Virus record (IMG/VR): IMGVR_UViG_3300030429_000047
Coordinates: 1-43,019 of that record
DNA: 43,019 bases
Strand: one strand, 5' to 3'
Source: a virus
Shown here: piece by piece, positions 37,546-43,019 of the stretch
Position numbering within the stretch: the stretch's first letter is position 1
How the letters are laid out: every line of letters begins with the position of its first letter
Notes under the pieces: generated by a model
The model's database searches: none
What the model saw: only the letters and a program-made list of their open reading frames with translations
What the model was told of the DNA's origin: nothing
Program-made: the position numbers and the translations under genes

Positions 37546-39808
37546 TTCGGCGTCCAAGGCGGCCGTTCGACCAACTGTGCGCGGGCCGCTTTCCGGCGGC
37601 TCAGTGCTTGGCATTCCCGGAGATCCTTCCGCATTGTGGCTAATAAAAAATGGTGTACTTCAGCCAGAATCTATCGGCAAATCAATCGGGCCGGTGCAAC
37701 CGGGACAGTCCCTATATTTCGAGGGAGCACAATTAATATCTGTGCCGTTTATATCGCTTCCCGGCGCATTTGAGATCGAATGGTATCAGTCGGCGGATAA
37801 TGCCAAATCCGTTGGATTGCCACCTGTTTTCGGATACTCCCTCGATAATGACTACATCGGGTTCAATAATGCGGCCAGTTATAGACTGACTCTATCCATT
37901 GTGGGAGGCAGTACAATATACTGGGTGGGGGTAGACACCTCTGCCAAGCACTATAAACTCGTCAGGGATGCCAGTAATAATGTAGTGTTAACTGTTGACG
38001 GTGTTGCCAAGTCCCCTCAAGTTGCAACCGGGACGCTTGATATTAATCAGATAGGTAAATCACGGTTCAGTAATTATTTCGGCGGCCACTTATGGGGGTT
38101 GTCTGTTAAGGGCGCGAATGGTGGGACGTTACTCTCTATTCCCGGCGCTAAGGGGTTAACCACGGCTGTTCCGGCGTTTCCAAAATTCGGAACCGTGTCG
38201 GGCGTTGCTACTAATTTTTTTGCCGAACATTTTGACGGCTTAACGGGATTGGACCCCAATATACTCGGTTTTACCGCCGCCACAGATGGTAAAATCTTTC
38301 CTAAATCCACACACCTTTCAGGCGTTGAACGCAACGGCAACGACTATCTTCAGCAACTCAATTCAGTTTCAAATTTCGACGCTTCCGGTGTCTGGGTTGA
38401 TGGGGCAGCGGAACCTCTGGTCCCGGTAACGACTCACTACGAAAACGGCAGCGGAGCTATCTTGCTCGAAACGGCAGAGCAGGACGTTGCTGTTTCTGCC
38501 TCGGCAAATATAGCCGCTAGATTCGATTCCACGGATATATGGGTGTTGCGAGGATATCTGGAGGGTGTAACTGATGTAAACGTCAGGGTAACATTTTCGA
38601 ATGGGGCGGCGACCGCAGTATTCACAACCGATGAAACAGCGGAATCATGGGGCAATAACGGCGTTGTATGGCTGGATATTGAGTCGGCAAATCTTGTCTT
38701 GACTGGCTGGACACTCGGATCAACCACCGCAACAAATATTAAAATCGAGGCGTGGGGCGCTCCAGGGGTTAAATTTTGGCTGGATATTATTGCTCGTAAT
38801 CCAAAGGCCAGGACAAAAATAGCCTTCACGTTTGACGATATCAACGACTCGGATTACTACGCATATCAGTACCTAGCAACAAAAGGGTTCAAGGGGGCAT
38901 CATTTGTTATATCCAGTTATGTAGATCGATTAGATATATTCAAATTAACCTTGGCCCAAATGACAGAGATGTATGCAGCCGGTTGGGATTTTGGAAACCA
39001 CACCACAGATCACTCGGACCTTACCCTGCTCGACCTTGCCGCCCAAACAGCAAAAATCAGCGGCTGTTCGGCGTGGCTCAATACCAATGGATTTACCCGC
39101 GCATCTGATTGCGTGGCTTACCCGTTCGGGAAGCGCAATGCGGATACCGTATCGGCTTTAGCATCGTTGAATATACTGGCTGGGCGCACCACATATACTA
39201 AATACCAGGAGACGGCTACCGGGACAGAAAACCCGTATGAGCATAGTGTCAGAGTGTCTGTTGGCTCCAGCACATCTCTTGCTGCCGCAAAAACATTAAT
39301 TGATAATGCGGTAACCAGAGGTGTATCGGCAGTCGTATTAATCCACCGGCTCGTAGACTCCGCTCCAGGCACATATGAGTGGTCAAAATCCGATTTTGAG
39401 GCACTGGTCGATTATATCAAAGCGTACAGCGATAATGGCCGGTTGGACGTAATGCAATATCGGGATTGGGTTGTTGGCAGGAGTGCTGCTGCTATTACTG
39501 AGTACGATATCACAGGCGGGACATTACAGCATCCAGGCCCGATAAAACTATCGATTCAGGGGCCAGCTGATGCGTGTTATTGGCCATCTGCGCCGAGAAT
39601 CCTGCTCAGGACCGGAGTTGATAATGCAGTTTATAACGCTGATGGAACCGGCAAAACATTTGCATCTCATGCCCTGGCCCTTGCTGCAATGGCTACTGTT
39701 GCCGACGACGAGTATTTGTTCGCCGGGACAAAAGAGGCGGTGCTTTATCTGACCAGCCAACTCGCAAATGCAGCACGAATCAAGCGGGCTGTCGGTGACG
39801 CAACGTGA
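37526..39808 (+). CDS. Tailspike with NodB-type polysaccharide deacetylase domain
   Basis: A 760-residue protein. Residues 30-240 look like a LamG/concanavalin-type sandwich (FEIEWYQSADNAKSVGLPP, HYKLVRDASNNVVLTVDGV). Residues about 430-650 are a NodB deacetylase: TFDD with D437 and D438, NHTTDH with H492 and H496 as metal ligands, AYPFGKRNADTV, and the late strand VVLIHR. The enzyme would remove acetyl groups from a host surface polysaccharide during adsorption, as known for some phage spikes. The C-terminal 110 residues (YWPSAPRILLRTGVDNAVYN) form another beta domain. Start at 37526; a second ATG at 37535 is possible. Confidence 0.85.
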   Translation: MSVMRISSASKAAVRPTVRGPLSGGSVLGIPGDPSALWLIKNGVLQPESIGKSIGPVQPGQSLYFEGAQLISVPFISLPGAFEIEWYQSADNAKSVGLPPVFGYSLDNDYIGFNNAASYRLTLSIVGGSTIYWVGVDTSAKHYKLVRDASNNVVLTVDGVAKSPQVATGTLDINQIGKSRFSNYFGGHLWGLSVKGANGGTLLSIPGAKGLTTAVPAFPKFGTVSGVATNFFAEHFDGLTGLDPNILGFTAATDGKIFPKSTHLSGVERNGNDYLQQLNSVSNFDASGVWVDGAAEPLVPVTTHYENGSGAILLETAEQDVAVSASANIAARFDSTDIWVLRGYLEGVTDVNVRVTFSNGAATAVFTTDETAESWGNNGVVWLDIESANLVLTGWTLGSTTATNIKIEAWGAPGVKFWLDIIARNPKARTKIAFTFDDINDSDYYAYQYLATKGFKGASFVISSYVDRLDIFKLTLAQMTEMYAAGWDFGNHTTDHSDLTLLDLAAQTAKISGCSAWLNTNGFTRASDCVAYPFGKRNADTVSALASLNILAGRTTYTKYQETATGTENPYEHSVRVSVGSSTSLAAAKTLIDNAVTRGVSAVVLIHRLVDSAPGTYEWSKSDFEALVDYIKAYSDNGRLDVMQYRDWVVGRSAAAITEYDITGGTLQHPGPIKLSIQGPADACYWPSAPRILLRTGVDNAVYNADGTGKTFASHALALAAMATVADDEYLFAGTKEAVLYLTSQLANAARIKRAVGDAT

Positions 39809-39826
39809 TTGATAAGAAACTACCAT

Positions 39827-40006
39827 ATGGCACCGCAAGGAGAAAATTTGAAAAGGAAAATATCAAAAATATTTGACCGGTGCTATCTCATGGTGATGCG
39901 ATTTATGGGCCGTCAACCGTCGCGCCAAATGACCGAGCTGGAAATATGGGAGACTGACCGCAAGGCCAAATTTTATGACACTCAAGCCAAAAAGGGGCAA
40001 AAATGA
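39827..40006 (+). CDS. Small basic protein of unknown function
   Basis: A 59-residue protein, MAPQGENLKRKISKIFDRCY and on. A TTG at 39848 has AAGGAG 6-7 nt upstream and is a competing start. The amphipathic N-terminal helix (ISKIFDRCYLMVMRFMG) may touch the membrane. The C-terminus (ELEIWETDRKAKFYDTQAKK) is helical. It overlaps the lipoprotein gene by 4 bp and so belongs to the lysis operon. Confidence 0.5.
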   Translation: MAPQGENLKRKISKIFDRCYLMVMRFMGRQPSRQMTELEIWETDRKAKFYDTQAKKGQK

Positions 40007-40659
40007 AGAAAATGATCAACGCATTTTTCACACTGTTGTTTCTGCTGTTCGGCGTTTTGCTTTCAGGGTGTAGTTTACTTTCCGGGCCCATTATCGAAAA
40101 CTCCAAAAAAGTCGTTACGACTACAGACAAGAGCGGCAACATCATAATCACGGAGACAGACCAGGCGCCGGACGCCATATCTCCCGAGATAGCTGAGATG
40201 GTTCAGGCTTGTTACGAATCGTTCGGTAGCGATGAGATAGACGAAAAATATCTATCCAGAATGGATTCAAGCGATATCAAAGATATCCTCGTTTTCAAGG
40301 AATTCCGTGCCGGGTTGCGTGATGCTTCGGGCTTCGATCCTCGTCAGGTCTGCGCCACGCCGAAAACCATCTATGACTATGCCATTGCTCATGACCAGCA
40401 GCTTTACGATACCATTCGTCACGGCCTGTCTGTGACCGGCGATACAGCGAAAACGCTCGGTCCATGGGGCGCTGTTTATGGGGTGGCAAAGCGCGGAATA
40501 GCAAATGCCGGATCAACAAAAATTGATGGCGAAACAGTCAATATAAACGACTCGCTCAACCGTCCGGAAGTCCACGCAACAGGGTCAGATAACACCGTTG
40601 ATTATTCCGGGACCGTCCCGCAGCAGGTTGTTACCCCGGAGATAATCACAGTCCCTTAA
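40003..40659 (+). CDS. Phage lipoprotein of the lysis region
   Basis: A 218-residue protein with a signal sequence (MKKMINAFFTLLFLLFGVLL) and lipobox LLSGC, so C23 would be lipidated after cleavage by signal peptidase II. Mature residues are Asp/Glu-rich with helical segments (SPEIAEMVQACYESFGSDEI, DSSDIKDILVFKEFRAGLRD). The C-terminus is Asn/Thr/Val-rich. Phage lipoproteins in this place often act as spanins or in superinfection exclusion; this one is larger than typical Rz1. No i-spanin pair is identified. Confidence 0.65.
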   Translation: MKKMINAFFTLLFLLFGVLLSGCSLLSGPIIENSKKVVTTTDKSGNIIITETDQAPDAISPEIAEMVQACYESFGSDEIDEKYLSRMDSSDIKDILVFKEFRAGLRDASGFDPRQVCATPKTIYDYAIAHDQQLYDTIRHGLSVTGDTAKTLGPWGAVYGVAKRGIANAGSTKIDGETVNINDSLNRPEVHATGSDNTVDYSGTVPQQVVTPEIITVP

Positions 40660-40678
40660 TCCTCACAAGAGGCAGGAC

Positions 40679-40894
40679 ATGGCAACAATCAGAACAGTTC
40701 CTTGTGAAGACCAGTACGGCAACCGATACTGGAAAAATGAAGAATGCCAAGATAAGTGCATTGCCGGCAACAAGGAAAGCATGATCCCGGAAATCTGCCC
40801 GTTCTACTCGAATCGTATTGCAACGGCCAAGGATGTTAATTTTCAACTCGGGGCGCGAATCGAAGAGTGCAGCGATCCTGAGTGCAAAAATTGA
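40679..40894 (+). CDS. Small cysteine-rich protein
   Basis: A 71-residue protein with seven Cys (CEDQYG, CQDKCIAG, EICPFY, ECSDPECKN). It lacks a signal peptide. A metal-binding module is plausible. AAGAGGCAGG precedes the ATG. No family recognised. Confidence 0.5.
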   Translation: MATIRTVPCEDQYGNRYWKNEECQDKCIAGNKESMIPEICPFYSNRIATAKDVNFQLGARIEECSDPECKN

Positions 40895-40921
40895 GGCTGA
40901 TCGTCTCGACTGGAGGTCGAC

Positions 40922-41239
40922 ATGGATCTTTGTAAGGGTAAAAAATCTTCAGAGTTTTTGGTTGCCGTGCTTATTATCGCCCCCTGGTTCTGCAACAGCA
41001 TGGGTATCGATCTGCAGCAACTCGCTCCTTTCCTGTCCGCGATAATGGGTATCGATCTGTCGCCGGCAATGGTTGAGGCCGGTCAGATCCGCGAGACCAT
41101 CGAGGCGGCGAACCGGCAGACTAACGCGCCGGTGTGGGTTGGCTTTGCCTATATCGTCAGCCGTCCAATACTGAAGGTGGCCGCCGGATATTTCATCAAA
41201 TCAAAGGGGATCGCCATAAATGATAATCCCGCAACCTAA
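40922..41239 (+). CDS. Small membrane protein, holin candidate
   Basis: A 105-residue protein with a hydrophobic segment at about 10-30 (SEFLVAVLIIAPWFCNSMGI) and another at about 70-90 (PVWVGFAYIVSRPILKVAAG). A repeated GIDL motif occurs in MGIDLQQLAPFL and MGIDLSPAM. GGAGG precedes the ATG. Position upstream of a muramidase makes it a holin candidate. It overlaps the DUF1353 gene by 20 bp. Confidence 0.5.
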   Translation: MDLCKGKKSSEFLVAVLIIAPWFCNSMGIDLQQLAPFLSAIMGIDLSPAMVEAGQIRETIEAANRQTNAPVWVGFAYIVSRPILKVAAGYFIKSKGIAINDNPAT

Positions 41240-41807
41240 ACTCGAGCGGATTCCCTACGCGATGCACGGGATGAACTGTCTCGAGCAGATTTTCTTTAAA
41301 TGGCGCAACCCGCCGCGCTATCGCCTGCTGGAAGATTATATCATCACCCTGGATGACGGCCTGCAGCTGCTCCACCCTGCTGGTTTCGTGATCGACGGTG
41401 CCTCGGTGCCAAGGCCATTGTGGCCGATGATCGAGCCGACAGGCACACTCCTTGAGGGCAGTGTCCCGCACGACATGTATTATCAGTACGGCTACCTGTT
41501 GGCTGTTCGTGAGCCTGGCCGATTTTTCAATATAGCATCGGAAAAACTCGCTGAAAAATATCCCTTGTCTTTTGGCGACAAAATGGTCCCGGTTTTCATC
41601 GGCCGTGGGCAGTTGATGGGCGATAAACTGTTGCGGGGGATAACCATCGAAAAGCACGGCGCCACGTTCGACGCCGAAAGGGCATATTACGCTCTCAGAA
41701 TGTTCGGCTGGATTGCTTGGAATAAATACCGGCAGCACGGTCCTACTGCATACACCGTCAATAGCCTGGACCTTCCCGGCGTAACCGAAAAGGGGCCTGT
41801 TTTCTGA
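41220..41807 (+). CDS. DUF1353 family phage protein
   Basis: A 195-residue protein with the family hallmarks GFVIDGASVPRPLWPMIEP, then LLEGSVPHDMYYQYGYL. The biochemical role is unknown; the conserved Asp/His residues suggest a hydrolase-like fold. It lies between two small membrane protein genes of the lysis region. A smaller DUF1353-type protein is encoded at 437-832 in the left element, in a comparable setting. Confidence 0.8.
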   Translation: MIIPQPKLERIPYAMHGMNCLEQIFFKWRNPPRYRLLEDYIITLDDGLQLLHPAGFVIDGASVPRPLWPMIEPTGTLLEGSVPHDMYYQYGYLLAVREPGRFFNIASEKLAEKYPLSFGDKMVPVFIGRGQLMGDKLLRGITIEKHGATFDAERAYYALRMFGWIAWNKYRQHGPTAYTVNSLDLPGVTEKGPVF

Positions 41808-42106
41808 TGGTAGATTTCCTGGAGCAATGGTGGGGGTTGATTTTGGCTTTGACAGCATATGCACTCGCAGGGGCATGGTGGGGTGGAAGAATACAAAAAG
41901 ATGTCGAAAACCTCAAAGCTGGGAAGTTTGTATCAAACGAATCATGCACTGAAAGGCAGACGGCACTAAGGGCCACAAGCGATATTCAGTTTGCGTCGGG
42001 AAATGCTCAGTTTGCTGAAATTAAAACACTGATAGCCGCAAACGACCAAGCCAGCCAACACCGCCACCAGGAAGTGATGAACTATCTTTTGAACTTGGGA
42101 AAGTGA
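41807..42106 (+). CDS. Membrane-anchored coiled-coil protein
   Basis: A 99-residue protein with an N-terminal membrane segment (WWGLILALTAYALAGAWWGG, about 8-27), a linker, and a helical C-terminus (SGNAQFAEIKTLIAANDQAS, QHRHQEVMNYLLNLG). One membrane helix with a soluble coiled coil is the plan of i-spanins and some holins. The start overlaps the DUF1353 stop (TGATG). Confidence 0.55.
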   Translation: MVDFLEQWWGLILALTAYALAGAWWGGRIQKDVENLKAGKFVSNESCTERQTALRATSDIQFASGNAQFAEIKTLIAANDQASQHRHQEVMNYLLNLGK

Positions 42107-42294
42107 TGAGCACGGTGAAAAGAATTCAAGAACTCCTTGATTGCGCAACAGCAGTGCCGATTTACGATAAATCAGGGAAGATAATAAACCCGCCTGGAGT
42201 CGAGGCAGCAATTGAGGCAAGGGCTCTCCGTCGGTGTTTAAAGATTGCAAAGGAAGAGAAAAACAATGACCAAGTATTATCTGAAAGCATTTGA
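42106..42294 (+). CDS. Small protein overlapping the muramidase start
   Basis: A 62-residue helical protein, MSTVKRIQELLDCATAVPIY through KNNDQVLSESI. Start overlaps the preceding stop (TGATG), and it overlaps the muramidase gene by 29 bp. No family recognised. The compact overlapping arrangement supports it as a real gene. Confidence 0.5.
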   Translation: MSTVKRIQELLDCATAVPIYDKSGKIINPPGVEAAIEARALRRCLKIAKEEKNNDQVLSESI

Positions 42295-42829
42295 CGGAAC
42301 AATGGTACACGAAGGCCTCGGTGAGCTCTCGAATGATCCAAGAGATCCTGGTGGGATGACCTATTCCGGGATCGCGCGCCGATGGTGGCCGAAGCTGCGT
42401 ATGTGGACTATTATCGATATGTGTCTTGCCGAGGATAGAAAAATTCCCCTGCAGAAATTACTACCCGAAATAAAAGAGTTTTATCACACTAATTTTTGGA
42501 ATTTGATTTGTGGTGATAAGCTGGCTCAAATGTCACCAGTCTTGGCTGAAGAGGTATTCGATACTGCAGTCAATATCGATCCATATGATGCCACCAAGCT
42601 GTTACAACAGGCGTTCAATGTTGCTCGAGGTAACTACCAGGAAGATCTTCTGGCCGATGGCCGGCTTGGTCCAAAAACCCTGCAAGCCCTGGAAATATAT
42701 TTTCAGCTGCCGGGTGGTAAATCCGCCAACGAAGAAATGCTCCTAAACTGTTGCAATGGTGAGCAGTACGTTTTTTACAAGGCGAACCCAAAAAGGAAAA
42801 TCTTTCGTGGGTGGTTCAGTCGGGTTTAG
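42266..42829 (+). CDS. Endolysin, GH108-type N-acetylmuramidase
   Basis: A 187-residue lysozyme-like enzyme that would cleave the glycan strand of peptidoglycan at lysis. The motif HEGLGELSNDPRDPGGMTYS contains the catalytic Glu of the GH108 family. Residues about 110-150 (VNIDPYDATKLLQQAFNVAR, LADGRLGPKTLQALEIYF) form the peptidoglycan-binding domain 3 of this family. The ATG at 42266 is preferred over the in-frame codon at 42245; AAGGAAG lies 9-10 nt upstream. No signal sequence, so export through a holin is expected. Confidence 0.9.
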   Translation: MTKYYLKAFDGTMVHEGLGELSNDPRDPGGMTYSGIARRWWPKLRMWTIIDMCLAEDRKIPLQKLLPEIKEFYHTNFWNLICGDKLAQMSPVLAEEVFDTAVNIDPYDATKLLQQAFNVARGNYQEDLLADGRLGPKTLQALEIYFQLPGGKSANEEMLLNCCNGEQYVFYKANPKRKIFRGWFSRV

Positions 42830-42857
42830 TCCTGGTTTGTTTCCTGTCTGCCGGAAA

Positions 42858-42888
42858 TAGTCGTTTTAGTGTAGTCAAATGTAGTCAC
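42858..42888. promoter_or_regulatory. Putative integrase arm-type sites, right end
   Basis: TAGTCG (42858-42863), TGTAGTCA (42870-42877) and TGTAGTCAC (42880-42888) are direct copies of the words found at 2044-2066 at the other end of the prophage. Position 40-70 bp inside the attachment core fits arm sites. Confidence 0.5.
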
Positions 42889-42930
42889 AAAGGGTTATCG
42901 GCCTGAAACCGACAACCCTTTGTTTTTATT
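42889..42930 (+). terminator. Strong Rho-independent terminator of the late operon
   Basis: AAAGGGTTATCGG pairs with CCGACAACCCTTT (one A-C mismatch) around CCTGAAA, followed by GTTTTTATT. It ends against the 3' end of the minus-strand tRNA and stops late transcription from running antisense into it. Confidence 0.85.
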
Positions 42931-42974
42931 GGTACGCCCGATAGGATTCGAACCTATGACCTACGGCTTAGAAG
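42926..42974 (-). other. attR-type core inside tRNA-Arg
   Basis: The 49-bp counterpart of 1939-1987, with four differences confined to the T stem. It forms the 3' half of the intact tRNA gene, so integration kept the tRNA functional. Confidence 0.85.
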
Positions 42975-43006
42975 GCCGTTGCTCTATCCAGCTGAGCTAC
43001 GGGCGC
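42930..43006 (-). tRNA. tRNA-Arg (anticodon TCT)
   Basis: Complete cloverleaf on the minus strand with encoded CCA. Acceptor strands GCGCCCG and CGGGCGT give six Watson-Crick pairs and a G-T pair at 1-72. The anticodon arm is ACGGC-CTTCTAA-GCCGT, reading TCT for AGA codons. The T arm is ATAGG-TTCGAAT-CCTAT. This is the integration target of the prophage, whose DNA starts right at the tRNA 3' end. Confidence 0.95.
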
Positions 43007-43019
43007 AGATTTTGTCTGG

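Overview
The window is almost entirely prophage DNA from a Gram-negative bacterium. The lambda-type head and packaging genes, a lipobox protein and a muramidase point to a Gram-negative host. A Desulfobacterota-like host is my guess from the general flavour of the proteins and is not proven. One complete siphovirus-type prophage occupies about 1939-42974. It is integrated in the 3' half of a tRNA-Arg(TCT) gene, which survives intact on the minus strand at the right edge (42930-43006). A 45-nt copy of the tRNA 3' half (1943-1987) marks the left attachment site. Left of it (1-1942) lies more phage-like DNA: a truncated ORF, a DUF1353-type protein, a candidate structured RNA and a Dam-type methylase. 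This is probably the end of a second element in the same tRNA gene, so the two may be tandem prophages.

Layout. 2064-7076 (mostly minus strand, AT-rich) is the lysogeny module: a HicA/HicB toxin-antitoxin pair plus a third gene, a tyrosine integrase, small genes including two that reuse the integrase 5' end, a superinfection-immunity-like membrane protein, a BRCT protein and a CI-like repressor. The repressor and a Ner/Cro-like gene diverge from three operator-like palindromes spaced 21 bp centre to centre. 7179-12723 (plus) is early control and replication: Ner-like, RHH and CII-like regulators, an SF3 helicase and a CHC2/Toprim primase. Between helicase and primase lies a non-coding block with eight CATGAG motifs and a 47-bp inverted repeat, a strong candidate origin. 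12727-18059 carries terminase small and large subunits, separated by a 2.7-kb group of accessory genes. 18060-23709 is a second accessory region: DnaJ-type zinc protein, dNMP kinase, a second tyrosine recombinase, PAPS-reductase-like enzyme, Lar-like zinc protein and several unknowns.

Many accessory genes in both regions are preceded by the same kind of boundary sequence: TAACTGA, a TCGAAAGTA box, a hairpin and a Shine-Dalgarno. One such sequence directly follows the second recombinase gene.

24043-37235 is the head and tail module: gpW, portal, a protease-scaffold-capsid fusion, decoration-like protein, connector and tail-completion proteins, tail tube, a G/GT chaperone pair with a canonical A-AAA-AAC slippery site, tape measure, tail tip and fibre proteins. 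37276-39808 encodes a tailspike with a NodB-type polysaccharide deacetylase domain. 39827-42829 is the lysis region (lipoprotein, small membrane proteins, DUF1353, GH108-type muramidase), closed by a strong terminator against the tRNA. The temperate phage thus carries a complete set of lysogeny, replication, cos-type packaging, long non-contractile tail and lysis functions, plus cargo for plasmid-like maintenance and restriction evasion.
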